From contig NZ_VCHY01000023.1 in NCBI RefSeq assembly GCF_005877885.1, positions 1 through 64,000 of the forward strand: 64,000 nucleotides of DNA, written 5' to 3'. A model generated the notes under the pieces. That model searched no databases. It saw only the letters and a list, made by a program, of their open reading frames with translations, and was not told the origin of the DNA. The position numbers were made by a program, and so were the translations under genes. The stretch is from Labilibacter sediminis. GTDB lineage: Bacteria > Bacteroidota > Bacteroidia > Bacteroidales > Marinilabiliaceae. Shown piece by piece: positions 27,283-36,943 of the stretch. Position 1 is the stretch's first letter. Each line of letters opens with the position of its first letter.

Positions 27283-28704
27283 TTACTTTACTGTATAATC
27301 GTTACCCTTGTTGCTGTTTTTAACTGATTTCAGCCAGTTGTCAAGGTCTTTTTGCATTGTCTCAGCAATATTCGGTAAACTATCTATGAGGTTGTTTTTT
27401 TCCTCTTTATCTGATAGCAGATCATACAATTCAAAAGTTTTTCCCCCATCAATACTGATTAGTTTATACTGATTGCTTACCCATGACATTTTTTGTCTTA
27501 GCAGGAAGCCCATTGGCGTATCTCTTACCGATTGTTTGTTTTTTAAGAAAGGCATAATGTCGGTTCCATCCATGGGGCGATCATCGGGATAGGTAATATC
27601 CAGCATGTTGATGATGGTTGGTAAATAATCACTGGTAAAAGCAGGTAGTTCTGTTCTTTCTCCGCCTTTTAAACCCTTTTTCCAGACTACAAATACAGGA
27701 ATACGCACGCCTCCCTCGTATAAACTCCTTTTTCGATCTCTAAATGAACCAGTGCTACCGGATGTTTTATGTTCCGGTCCATTATCGCTGCAAAACCAGA
27801 TCATGGTGTTATCGGCAATACCTTTCTGTTCCAGTTCGTCCCAAAGTCTTCCTATCTGATCGTCCAATGCTGTGATGCATCCATAATAAAGCTGATCCTT
27901 TTCAGACAAGTCTTTGTACATGTTTTTGTAATAGTCGCCGGTTACAAGGGGCAGGTGAGGGGTATGAGCCCAGACAGTTGTAAAAAAGGGTTTATTTTGC
28001 TTTACTGCCTTATCGATGAAAGGAATCACCCTGTCCATAATCACTTTGGTATCATCGCCCGATAAATTTTCTGTCGCCTTTTGTTCTTCACCTATCCAAT
28101 AAGCCGTATTAAAAGGCTCATACTCTTCTCCTTTTTTTACCGCCGACCAGCCGTATCGTTCTGATTCACCATCTTTATAAACTTTTGGTTTAATCATCGG
28201 ATCATAGGTAGGCACTTTTGCTTCTGTACAGAAAAACTCATCATAACCATGTGAGGTGGGAATGGTAAAATGATCAAAGTTTTTCTCACGTCCACCCCTG
28301 TTGCTTTCTATTTCTTTTTTAGTGAGTATACCCAGATGCCATTTGCCAAAATGAGCTGTTGCATAGCCTTTTTGTTTTACCAGTTCGGCAATGGTAATTT
28401 CCTCTTCTTTCATATGGCCTTTGTTTGCCGTAATAATACCCATGCGATTGGGGTTGCGGCCTGTAATAACACTGGCCCGCGTAGGAGAGCATACTGCTGA
28501 ACCGGAATAAAAACGGTCGAATATGATACCTTGCTTCGCAATGCGGTCCAGGTTGGGTGTTTTTATTTCCTCGTTTCCATTAAAACCCGCATCAAACCAT
28601 CCCTGATCATCGGTCATGATTAAAATGATGTTTGGTTGAGATTGAGCAAACAGGCTTCCGGCAAATAACAGCGGAAGTAAAACAATAAGTATATAGCGAT
28701 TCAT
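27283..28704 (-). CDS. S1 sulfatase (CSPTR type)
   Basis: A 473-aa sulfatase with a signal peptide (about 1-21). Motifs are MTDDQGWFDAGFNG, the signature Cys72-Ser-Pro-Thr-Arg with ASVITGRNPNRMGI, HFGKWHLG and FCSDNGPEHKTSGSTG, followed by RKRSLYEGGVRIP. The C-terminal sub-domain ends with FELYDLLSDKEEKNNLID. It is an arylsulfatase A-like enzyme. It lies 26 bp downstream of a GH29 gene on the same strand, so the desulfation step may prepare the ends for GH29 or follow it. Substrate is inferred only as a galactan or fucose sulfate. Confidence 0.86.
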   Translation of the reverse strand: MNRYILIVLLPLLFAGSLFAQSQPNIILIMTDDQGWFDAGFNGNEEIKTPNLDRIAKQGIIFDRFYSGSAVCSPTRASVITGRNPNRMGIITANKGHMKEEEITIAELVKQKGYATAHFGKWHLGILTKKEIESNRGGREKNFDHFTIPTSHGYDEFFCTEAKVPTYDPMIKPKVYKDGESERYGWSAVKKGEEYEPFNTAYWIGEEQKATENLSGDDTKVIMDRVIPFIDKAVKQNKPFFTTVWAHTPHLPLVTGDYYKNMYKDLSEKDQLYYGCITALDDQIGRLWDELEQKGIADNTMIWFCSDNGPEHKTSGSTGSFRDRKRSLYEGGVRIPVFVVWKKGLKGGERTELPAFTSDYLPTIINMLDITYPDDRPMDGTDIMPFLKNKQSVRDTPMGFLLRQKMSWVSNQYKLISIDGGKTFELYDLLSDKEEKNNLIDSLPNIAETMQKDLDNWLKSVKNSNKGNDYTVK

Positions 28705-28730
28705 TGTGATCTTAATATGACGATTATGTA

Positions 28731-30305
28731 TTATTTACCGTTAGGGATTTGATTCTTGAATGTTAACCTAAGTGGATAAGCGTGAGTATACGATGGCTTT
28801 TCAGGCAAGGCTATCTCCAGACCTTTTTCTGTTTGTTTCCAGGTTAAGGCCTTTTCATTACCAATCAATTCCACTGATTGCAAATCCTTTAAATCGCTTG
28901 AAGCAAGTGAGGTAATCACCATCTTATCACCCGGCCAATCCAAAGAAATGGCATAAAGTACCGTGTTGGCCTTATTGCGGGTGAAGCGAATGTCTTCAGA
29001 ACAATATCCTACACCATTAATGTTGTGTTCAGTGGCCTGACCGTTGTAGTTTAGCTTTTTATTGGTAGCCGACCCTTCACCAAATACATTCCACGGACGG
29101 GTGCTATATATGGCTTCACCACACACTTTTAACCAGGCGCCTAACTCTTTGGCCAGTTTGACCTGCTCTTCAGGAAACGAACCATCTGCTCGCGGAGCAA
29201 AAGACAACATCAATACTCCGCGCTTACTTACAATATCCACTAACTCATCGATAATCCGGTTGGTAGGTTTAATAGGCACATTGGGTACATAACCCCAGGT
29301 ATGCCCACCGTATACACAATCATCGGTTTGCCATATCATATCGCCAATATTGCTCATGCGTCCTCGCTCAATATCGTTCACGGCTGATCCTGCCGGGTAA
29401 TGCTCGCCTTTATAGTTTAAGACGACCTCGGGGGCACCAAATTTGCCACCCCATTCTATGCCTTTGTTGTAGTAATGCGCCCCAAAAGCTTTACGGCCCG
29501 GTTCAAAATATGGTCTTCTAAATCCCCAGTCGAAATAATATAAATCGGGTTGATACATGTCGCACAACTCTTTTGTTCGTTCTAACCATCGGTCAAGGTC
29601 CCGCTTGCTGGCAACGGGTTTTCTGCCTTCAAAATCAGGGTTTCCGTATAAGTCCTGATAAGCCGTGTCTTTGGCGTCATAGCCATTTTTGTGGTTGTGT
29701 TCAAAAAACTGGTAGTTCCAGGCTGTGTGATTCGAAACACCATAATACAAACCTCTTTTACGTACTGCTTTGGCCATTTCGCCCACTAAATCACGCTTTG
29801 GACCCATGTTAACCGAGTTCCATTTCGACAGTTTTGTGTCCCACATACAAAATGAATCGTGGTGAGCGGCCATCATGGTAAAGAATTTTGCACCGCCTTC
29901 AACACAGAGGTCAGCCCATTCATCGGCATTAAACTTCTCAGCCTTAAACATTGGGATGAAATCCTTATACCCAAATTCAGAAGGATCACCATAGGTTTTT
30001 AAGTGATGCAGATGGTGTTTATAACCACGATTCTTCTTGCCCGATTGTCCATCCTGACTGTACATCCAACGCCCATACCATTCTGAGGCATGATCGCCAT
30101 CAAAGGCCGGCACTGAATAAACGCCCCAGTGCACCCAGAAACCTAATTTTGCATCTTCGTACCATTCGGGTGCTGTATAGTTTTTTAAGGATTCCCAATC
30201 GGCCTCGTAGGCTTTTTTTACAGTGTCAGAATTTTCTTTTTGAGGCTTCTGAGAGCAGGCCATCATCGTGATGCCTATGGCAAAAATAGAAAGTAATATT
30301 TTCAT
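28731..30305 (-). CDS. GH29 alpha-L-fucosidase/alpha-L-galactosidase, lipoprotein
   Basis: GH29 enzyme of 524 aa from MKILLSIFAIG; the frame extends 14 codons upstream, which would hide the signal sequence. A lipobox-like MMAC (Cys near 17) suggests a lipoprotein. Motifs are LGFWVHWGVYSVPAF and EWYGRWM, then KFFTMMAAHHDSFCMWDT, and the predicted nucleophile Asp in YYFDWGFRRPYF. GH29 enzymes are retaining exo-alpha-L-fucosidases, and some porphyran-locus members remove alpha-L-galactose. It lies between sulfatase genes at 27283 and 30640 on the same strand. L-galactose in porphyran is a realistic substrate given the L-AHG operon; L-fucose is the alternative. Confidence 0.85.
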   Translation of the reverse strand: MKILLSIFAIGITMMACSQKPQKENSDTVKKAYEADWESLKNYTAPEWYEDAKLGFWVHWGVYSVPAFDGDHASEWYGRWMYSQDGQSGKKNRGYKHHLHHLKTYGDPSEFGYKDFIPMFKAEKFNADEWADLCVEGGAKFFTMMAAHHDSFCMWDTKLSKWNSVNMGPKRDLVGEMAKAVRKRGLYYGVSNHTAWNYQFFEHNHKNGYDAKDTAYQDLYGNPDFEGRKPVASKRDLDRWLERTKELCDMYQPDLYYFDWGFRRPYFEPGRKAFGAHYYNKGIEWGGKFGAPEVVLNYKGEHYPAGSAVNDIERGRMSNIGDMIWQTDDCVYGGHTWGYVPNVPIKPTNRIIDELVDIVSKRGVLMLSFAPRADGSFPEEQVKLAKELGAWLKVCGEAIYSTRPWNVFGEGSATNKKLNYNGQATEHNINGVGYCSEDIRFTRNKANTVLYAISLDWPGDKMVITSLASSDLKDLQSVELIGNEKALTWKQTEKGLEIALPEKPSYTHAYPLRLTFKNQIPNGK

Positions 30306-30639
30306 GATATGATTGTTGTATTTAAATCGTTTCTGATTTGAACCCACAATATGGCATATTGATCGCTATTAAGCTTCCTGTTGAAACCCAAAGGTGTGTC
30401 AGGGATTTTATTGGGAGTAAAAAATGATAATCAAAAATGATGTTTTATAAAGAAATGCACAAAGCAAGGAATTAAATATTCAGGCAGATTGTAAACTTAT
30501 ACAACAAATTGAACGAGTTCCGTACTTATATTTCACATTTCAGGTCGGAAAAGAAATGTTCTTTTAACTCAACTTTGGTAAGACGCTTATAAGAAATCTT
30601 TCTCTTAGCTTGACTTTGCAATCTTTCTGTAATTCTTAA
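30306..30639 (-). other. Intergenic gap, sulfatase / GH29
   Basis: 334 bp between co-directional genes, with no ORF or strong hairpin. An internal promoter for the GH29 gene is possible. Confidence 0.4.
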
Positions 30640-32238
30640 TTATTTCCCGGCATAGGGTGGTTTATCAAAAGTATCACCTTCACCTGTTATTCTTGGGTCA
30701 TTAGTTTTTTTTAGCTCATCTAACAGTTGTTTTCTTAAGTGATTTTTGGTTGTATCGTAATCCAAATTGTTAGCTAGGTTGTTAATTTGATACGGATCGT
30801 TGGTAATATGGTATAGCTCCTCTTCGGGACGTTTAGCGAATGCAAACTCATAATACTTATAATTATCAGCTGTGTTTTTGTTTTTAACTATCCAGGCTTT
30901 CGTAGGGCCGGCATCGTAGTCGGCAAAACAGGTACGATTTTTTTTCTCTACTTCCTTAATGCTAACATCGGGTTTTTCAGGATTACCCATTGGCCAACGG
31001 TCGGGTTTAAAATTGATGATGTACAAAAAATCTTTTGTTCTGATGGCTCTTTGAGGATATGGTAGGTTGCCGTCTCTGGCCGACTCAACATGTCTTTCTC
31101 TGCCGGTTATTATCCAAGCTCTTTTTTTCTCAATAAAGCCTGTGCTTTTATTACTTTTGAGCAAAGGCAATAAGCTTTTCCCGGTCATTACCTCGGGAAT
31201 GGCCATATTGGTCACATCAAGAAAGGTAGGTGCTAAATCAACTAGGCTTACCAGGTCATCAACAACTCTACCGGGTTTTATCACCGAAGGCCAGCGTACC
31301 GCAAGTGTCACATTGGTGCCAAAGTCGTATAGATTGCATTTGCCATGCGTAAAGCCCGGTATGCCATGGTCGCCACTTACTACAATTAAGGTATTGTCTA
31401 ATTCGCCTCTTTCCTCGAGCACTTCAATTAAAATACCAAGACCGGCATCAAAGGCCATAACTTCTCCCAGGTAATCTGAAAAATCCTGTCTCACAATATG
31501 CTCATCGGGCAGAAAAGGAGGCAGTTTTCCTTTTAAGTTATCAGGATCAATACCCCAGAATTTCTTTCCCGAACCTTTCACCCAACTCCGATGTGTATTT
31601 GTTGGGCCCCACCAATAGCAATAGGGTTTGTTGCCAGCATTGGCACTAAGGAATGAAGCGAAATTTTGTCGTACTTCGTCATACAATTCCATTTTGGCTT
31701 TTTCCAATGATTGACCGGCTTTGAGGATTTTACTTACATTTTGACTAAAGGAATTAAATCGGGTTCCACCATTTTCGTATTTCGTTCTTTCACCTCCATA
31801 ACCGGCATTCTTTGGGTTTCCAGGCGACCAAACCTTGTAAGTGTATCCGATATGATAGCCATTTTCTTCTAATATCAGCGGGTAAGTTGGAATAGTGCTA
31901 TCCCATACGGCTCCACGTAGAATTGCTCCTCTGCCGGTACGATAAAAATGCTGTCCCGACAATAAAGAACTTCGACATGGCGTACAGGAGGGTGAGTTGA
32001 CAAATGCATTATTAAAAAGAATACCTTCATTAGCTATTCTGTCAACATTAGGCGTGTAAATTAACTGCTGCCATGCTTTACTGTTTTGAACTTTTGCATA
32101 GCAACTGGCATATTTTCCCCAATCATCGGCAAATGCGAAAATAATATTAGGACGTTTTTGCTTATTTGTTTTGCTCTTAAAACCATAGAAGGTGATAGCC
32201 AATATGCACAAACTAAATATCTTGCATGTCTTGCTCAT
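30640..32238 (-). CDS. S1 sulfatase with unusual CTPCR signature
   Basis: A 532-aa sulfatase with an N-terminal hydrophobic signal (about 5-20). It has FADDWGKYASCYAK and, at the modification site, Cys85-Thr-Pro-Cys88-Arg with SSLLSGQHFYRTGRG. The second Cys replaces the common Ser, Thr or Ala. Other motifs are VSGDHGIPGFTHGKC, where most have SDNG, and WPSVIKPGRVVDDLVSLVDLAP. The C-terminal sub-domain reads EELYHITNDPYQINNL. It sits between a GDPD-like gene (gap 92 bp) and GH29. Oxidation of the first Cys to formylglycine is expected. Whether the second Cys matters is open. Confidence 0.84.
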   Translation of the reverse strand: MSKTCKIFSLCILAITFYGFKSKTNKQKRPNIIFAFADDWGKYASCYAKVQNSKAWQQLIYTPNVDRIANEGILFNNAFVNSPSCTPCRSSLLSGQHFYRTGRGAILRGAVWDSTIPTYPLILEENGYHIGYTYKVWSPGNPKNAGYGGERTKYENGGTRFNSFSQNVSKILKAGQSLEKAKMELYDEVRQNFASFLSANAGNKPYCYWWGPTNTHRSWVKGSGKKFWGIDPDNLKGKLPPFLPDEHIVRQDFSDYLGEVMAFDAGLGILIEVLEERGELDNTLIVVSGDHGIPGFTHGKCNLYDFGTNVTLAVRWPSVIKPGRVVDDLVSLVDLAPTFLDVTNMAIPEVMTGKSLLPLLKSNKSTGFIEKKRAWIITGRERHVESARDGNLPYPQRAIRTKDFLYIINFKPDRWPMGNPEKPDVSIKEVEKKNRTCFADYDAGPTKAWIVKNKNTADNYKYYEFAFAKRPEEELYHITNDPYQINNLANNLDYDTTKNHLRKQLLDELKKTNDPRITGEGDTFDKPPYAGK

Positions 32239-32330
32239 GATGTTTTTAAGTTAATTCGTTTTATACTTGATGTTAAAGAGAGATTCCCTTTTTGCAATGC
32301 GTTTGTAAGGAACTCATACTTATTTAGATA

Positions 32331-33233
32331 TTATTTATGCAAACCTTTTTTCCTCAGGTAGTCAAGCAATAATTGCGGTCGGTCAGTTTGTATGATGTTA
32401 ATATTGTTATCAATGTACCAGTCGTAAACGGTGGGATCAAGGGCCGCTTTTTCATCGTCATGTCCACCATTGTGCCGTTCCCACAATGAATTAACCCATA
32501 CACTGCTCCCTTTTTCTCTGATATCATCAAAATATTGTAAGAATTGAATGGTGTCCTGCGGAACACCAAAGGCAAAAGCTATGGGAGGATCCTTTTCGAG
32601 ATAATCATCAACAATCGCTTTGGCATCCGGATTTGGCAATTTTATCTGCGGCATAAAATATACTTTATCGAGGTATTGCCCGTATTCTTTTTCTACTTCA
32701 GCCCTTGTTTTTTTTCCTTTCATAATAACATGATTAAGGGTGTTTGTTTGCTCCATTACCTTGTAGCATTTTTCAAAAACCGTATAGCCCTTATCGATGT
32801 TGACCAGGATATTACCTTTTGCTAAAAGGAGTGCCTCTTCTAGAGAAGGTATTTTGTGAGGTGTTTTCATTCCCAATCCGTCAACTAAATTAATATTTTC
32901 CAGTTCTTTGAGAGTGAAATCCTTCACCTTACCTTGCTTTTTAGTTGTACGATCAATCGTATTGTCATGCATCAAAACCAAATGGCCATCTTTCGTTTCC
33001 CGTACATCTATCTCAACCATATCAACGCCCATGTCAATGCAATACTGTATGGCTTGCAATGAATTTTCCGGCGCATTGCGCCAGTCGCCACGATGGGCTA
33101 CTACAATAATTTCTTTGTTTTCTGAGTCCTCCAGATTCTGAATAAGATAATCTATGGATAGTTTATTCTCATTTTGCGAAAAGCATGAGAGGCTAATTAG
33201 TATTGTGGCAATAAATAAATTTAAGGTTTTCAT
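32331..33233 (-). CDS. Secreted glycerophosphodiester phosphodiesterase-family protein
   Basis: A 300-aa exported protein (signal about 1-19) with a GDPD-type TIM barrel. Visible active-site residues are His47-Arg-Gly-Asp (VVAHRGDW), Glu56 (APENS), Glu74 and Asp76 (MVEIDVRETKDG) and His89 (LVLMHDNTIDRTT). The C-terminal part ends with IIQTDRPQLLLDYLRKKGL, common in periplasmic members. The family hydrolyses glycerophosphodiesters, but several glycan-locus relatives have unclear substrates. It lies between two sulfatase genes in the minus-strand run, so a role on a phosphodiester decoration or lipid head group is possible but unproven. Confidence 0.82.
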   Translation of the reverse strand: MKTLNLFIATILISLSCFSQNENKLSIDYLIQNLEDSENKEIIVVAHRGDWRNAPENSLQAIQYCIDMGVDMVEIDVRETKDGHLVLMHDNTIDRTTKKQGKVKDFTLKELENINLVDGLGMKTPHKIPSLEEALLLAKGNILVNIDKGYTVFEKCYKVMEQTNTLNHVIMKGKKTRAEVEKEYGQYLDKVYFMPQIKLPNPDAKAIVDDYLEKDPPIAFAFGVPQDTIQFLQYFDDIREKGSSVWVNSLWERHNGGHDDEKAALDPTVYDWYIDNNINIIQTDRPQLLLDYLRKKGLHK

Positions 33234-33299
33234 TTTCTTATATTTTGAGTTTAATAGAATATATGTAGTCTGACGTTCTCTTTTTGTTTGCTGTGAAAG

Positions 33300-34958
33300 C
33301 TATTTCTTAGTCTTGTTTTTATTCTTCTTATCAGGCTTAGCATATTTGCTTTTCCATTTACTCTCAGTGGTTTCCAGTCTTATTTTTGTTTGATGCGATA
33401 TTTCTATGGCTTTAGCCCTGTCTTCTTCACTATAATCCCAGTATTCTTCAATAACCGGGTTCACATATTTATTAAGGTCAGCTGTGTCCGCACCAATGTC
33501 TTTTCTTAATTCTTTAAACTCTTTCTTTAGCTTAACCACTAAATTGGCATATTCTGGATTACCGTACAGGTTATTCAATTCATATGGGTCATTCTGCATA
33601 TCGTACAATTCCCAAGCAGCCGGAGTTTGTCCTTTTGCAGGGTTTTTAGAATCGTTGGTACCGTAGAATAATATGAGTTTATGTTTTTTTGTTCGCATGG
33701 CAATATGTGCAGGGTTATGATGACCGCCCATGTGAGAGTAGTAGTTGTAATAAGCTCTGTCCTTCCATCCTTTGGGTTCTTTCTTGTTTTCAAGGATAGT
33801 TCGGACTGATTGACCTTGCATGTAAGCGGGTGTTTCCACACCTGCAAAATCAAGCATGGTGGGAGCAAAGTCTATATTTTCGATAATAGCATCTGTTCGT
33901 CCCGGTTTAATTTTTTTTGGGTAGTGCACAATAAAGGGCATACGCATACTTTCCTCGTAGCACCAGCGTTTGTCGATGTAATCGTGTTCCCCCAGAAAGA
34001 AGCCCTGGTCACCTGTATAAATGATCAGCGTGTTTTCATACTGACCACTTTGTTTTAAATAATCAATCACGCGTTTGACATTATCATCTACACCTTTCAC
34101 GGCTCTCAGGTAGCGTTTCAGATATTTCTGATAAGCGGCACCTGTAATGTCACCATTGGCTTCAGCTTCTTCTCTGGTTATAAAACCTAATTCGTTTTTA
34201 TAGGCATGTCGATCACCAACAGAACTTCCGATATAGTTTTCCAATTCACCATTGTGTCCGCGTGTTGCCAGTGATCCGTTACCCCTGTTTCTAAGACTTC
34301 CAGGTTCGGGTATAAAGGTATCTTCTAGGTAGTTGTTATATCGTTCGTGATAGGAGAAGGGGCCATGAGGGGCTTTAAAGTGGAGCTTTAAAAAGAATGG
34401 TTCATCTGTGGTTTCAGCTTCTTTTAACCAGCTAATACCTGATGAAGCTATCACATCGCTGGAGAAACCTTCGTACTTCACCATCTCTTCATTGCCTTTT
34501 TCGTAAAACTCAGGATTGAAGTATTTTCCCTGACGAACTAATACCTGATAGTGGTCAAAGGCTTCAGGACGGGCATTGAGGTGCCATTTACCAATAACAG
34601 CAGTTTTGTACCCAGCTTTTTTCATTTCGTTTGCCAAGTGTTGATTCTCTTTTGTAAGCGGTTTATTATTTCCGGTAATCCCACTCACAAAAGAGTATTG
34701 CCCGGTCATGATGGCACCACGGCTAGGTGTACAAATAGAGTTAATACAGAAAGCATTTTCAAATAAAACGCCGTCCTTAGCCAAAAGGTCAATGTTTGGC
34801 GTTGGGTTAAGTTCTGCTAGCCTGCTCCCATATGCACCTACGGCTGTAGAGGTGTGGTCATCAGCCATGATGAAAAGGATGTTGGGCTTATCCTGACTGT
34901 TTGCGACTATGGTAATAACAATAAATACGACTAAGATTATACTTTTAAGATTTTTCAT
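33300..34958 (-). CDS. S1 sulfatase, 6-O-sulfatase-like group
   Basis: A 552-aa sulfatase from MKNLKSIILVVF; an upstream in-frame Met at 35000 would bury the signal peptide. Motifs are MADDHTSTAVGAYGSR, Cys76-Thr-Pro-Ser-Arg with GAIMTGQYSFVSG, IGKWHLNARP, and YTGDQGFFLGEHDYIDKRW followed by YEES. The last motif is typical of glucosamine-6-sulfatase-like S1 members. A lysine-rich tail (KKNKNKTKK) closes it. It is paralogous to the genes at 42465 and 53073. It follows the IS-split sulfatase, mirroring the gene order at 42465-45790. L-galactose 6-sulfate of porphyran is a possible substrate, by analogy with gut Bacteroides. Confidence 0.86.
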   Translation of the reverse strand: MKNLKSIILVVFIVITIVANSQDKPNILFIMADDHTSTAVGAYGSRLAELNPTPNIDLLAKDGVLFENAFCINSICTPSRGAIMTGQYSFVSGITGNNKPLTKENQHLANEMKKAGYKTAVIGKWHLNARPEAFDHYQVLVRQGKYFNPEFYEKGNEEMVKYEGFSSDVIASSGISWLKEAETTDEPFFLKLHFKAPHGPFSYHERYNNYLEDTFIPEPGSLRNRGNGSLATRGHNGELENYIGSSVGDRHAYKNELGFITREEAEANGDITGAAYQKYLKRYLRAVKGVDDNVKRVIDYLKQSGQYENTLIIYTGDQGFFLGEHDYIDKRWCYEESMRMPFIVHYPKKIKPGRTDAIIENIDFAPTMLDFAGVETPAYMQGQSVRTILENKKEPKGWKDRAYYNYYSHMGGHHNPAHIAMRTKKHKLILFYGTNDSKNPAKGQTPAAWELYDMQNDPYELNNLYGNPEYANLVVKLKKEFKELRKDIGADTADLNKYVNPVIEEYWDYSEEDRAKAIEISHQTKIRLETTESKWKSKYAKPDKKNKNKTKK

Positions 34959-35232
34959 TGGTTTAGATATTAGTATCAACACAAATGAACACAGAGACAC
35001 GGAGGCGCAGAGTGTTCTTTCTGTTTTTTTTGAATGACCGGACTATAAATAGTGTTACTAAGAAAATAAACGTTTTTTTAAGTGACTTATAAGAAAACTT
35101 CAAGTGCAAGGCTTGCGAAGTTCCGAAAATTTGGAGTTTACTTTTCGTAAATGACCAAATTGAGGACAAGCATAACGCAGTAATTGGAATTTCCTTATAG
35201 ACACTAAATAATACTCCGGTCTTAATTCATGA
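34959..35232 (-). other. Intergenic gap within duplicated sulfatase module
   Basis: 274 bp without a convincing gene, longer than the 122-bp gap at the same place in the second module copy. It contains short direct and palindromic A/T stretches only. Confidence 0.35.
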
Positions 35233-36045
35233 TTAATAATTCTTCACATATCCTTCAAGTACATCAAGTTGATTCCATCTTTTGCCCAATTCATTTTTCT
35301 GCGTGGCACCTTCGGTGCTTCTGCCATTGTCGATGTATTGAGCTAATAAAAATTTAAGCTCTTTAACAACTTCAGGATGTAAGTGCTGTACATTGGTTAT
35401 TTCTCCGGCATCTTTTTCCATATCGAACAATTCGATGTCGGCAGGATTTATAACCGGTTTATCCTTTGGGTTTTTACGGCGCGTACCACCACCAGTAGCT
35501 AAAACCAACTTCCATTTTCCTTTGCGAATGGAGAATTTTCCGGCATCGGAATGGTGCACAATACCCCCACGCTCTTTGTCATTTAGCTTTTTACCAAGCA
35601 GGGCAGGTAAGAAACTTTTACTGTCTTCACCCATGTTGTCTGCCAATTCAATACCTAAGATGTCAGCCACAGTAGCCATTAGATCCGTTGTGCAGATGTT
35701 ATAATCAGTAATAGTATTTTTCTTAACCTTTGCCGGCCACTGTGCCATAAATGGTACCCTATGACCTGCATCCCATAAGCTACCTTTTAAGCCACGGAAA
35801 GTATAACTTGGAAAATGTTCATGCTCATGTAGTACAGGAAATTTAGCTTGCGGGGAGCATCCGTTATCGGCTGTGAATATTACCAATGTGTTATCTGTAA
35901 TATTCAGCTCATCCAGTGCTTTTAGTATTTCTCCAACAGACCAATCAACCTCCATGCAGAAGTCAGCATATTCGTTAATGCCACTTTTCCCCTTGAATTG
36001 TTTGCTTGGTACTATTGGTGCATGCGGTGCATTCAATGGCATATA

Positions 36046-36943
36046 TAGAAGTTGTTTAAAGTCCTAAAATAGAACGTATTAAATTGTTTAATTAGTTGAT
36101 ATTCTGGTGATTAAATAGTATATTTAATAAATATTCATCAGGTGTTAAGTACTCAAATTATAAAAAAAACATAAGCCCATATTTAGCTTTTGGCAACTCA
36201 TGGGACAATACTAAAGTTAAACTCCACCAAGTTGTAAAGGCTATCATATTTCGCCTTAAAACAGGCTGTCAATGGCGTGAGATACCGATAAAACAATTCT
36301 TTAGAGTAAAGTACAGTTGGAATAGCATTTATGCCCACTACCGCAAATGGTGTAAAGATGGTAGTTGGGAGAAGCTATGGCAAGTACTACTCAAAAAATA
36401 TAAATCATCACTAGATATGTCATCAGTTCAGCTAGATGGAACACATACACCTGCCAAACGTGGTGGTGAAGCGGTTGCTTACCAAGGGAGAAAAAAGTGT
36501 AAGACAAGTAATATGCTTATTCTCTCCGACAGTAAGGGTATACCAATTGCCTGTAGTGACCCAATATCTGGAAACCATAATGATGCTTTTAATCTCCCAC
36601 AAAATTTTGATAGCATGGTTACATCATTAGAAGAATCAAATATTAGTGTTAATGGACTTTTCCTTAATGCTGATGCTGGTTTTGATACAGTAACATTTAG
36701 AAATTGTCTTTACGAACACGATATCTTTGACAATATTGATAACAATAAACGTAATGGCAAGAATGACGTTTCAATCTTGGATCAAGCTCTTTATAAAGAA
36801 CGTTTTGTCGTAGAAAGAACAAATGCTTGGCTAGATGCTTTCAAGGCAATACTTGTGCGTTTTGAAACCAAAAAATCGCATTGGAAAGCCTTAAATATCA
36901 TTGCGTTTTGCCTTATTCTTCTTAGACAACTTTAAACAACTTC
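36046..36943 (+). mobile_element. IS5-family insertion sequence
   Basis: About 0.9 kb bounded by perfect 15-bp terminal inverted repeats (GAAGTTGTTTAAAGT at 36048-36062, its complement at 36929-36943). Comparison with the uninterrupted paralogue gives a 2-3 bp target duplication of TA or ATA; the left junction has two extra bases, so the exact edge is uncertain. It carries one transposase frame. The element interrupts an S1 sulfatase gene. Confidence 0.88.
36111..36935 (+). CDS. IS5-family DDE transposase, start codon unclear
   Basis: One open frame of 275 codons covers almost the whole element and ends inside the right terminal repeat. It encodes the N-terminal DUF4096-like segment (KTGCQWREIPIKQFF) and then the DDE catalytic residues: Asp in SVQLDGTHTP, Asp in LNADAGFD and Glu in VVERTNAWLD. 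No ATG occurs in frame before 36417, which is past the N-terminal domain. The family start would be expected near 36144 (GTT-AAG-TAC, reading VKYSNYKKN), where a start codon may have been lost or a rare one is used. The transposase may therefore be inactive. Confidence 0.8.
   Translation, partial: LNSIFNKYSSGVKYSNYKKNISPYLAFGNSWDNTKVKLHQVVKAIIFRLKTGCQWREIPIKQFFRVKYSWNSIYAHYRKWCKDGSWEKLWQVLLKKYKSSLDMSSVQLDGTHTPAKRGGEAVAYQGRKKCKTSNMLILSDSKGIPIACSDPISGNHNDAFNLPQNFDSMVTSLEESNISVNGLFLNADAGFDTVTFRNCLYEHDIFDNIDNNKRNGKNDVSILDQALYKERFVVERTNAWLDAFKAILVRFETKKSHWKALNIIAFCLILLRQL

Noticed and set aside
31067-31474. 135-codon plus-strand frame
   Set aside because: Antisense shadow inside the CTPCR sulfatase gene.
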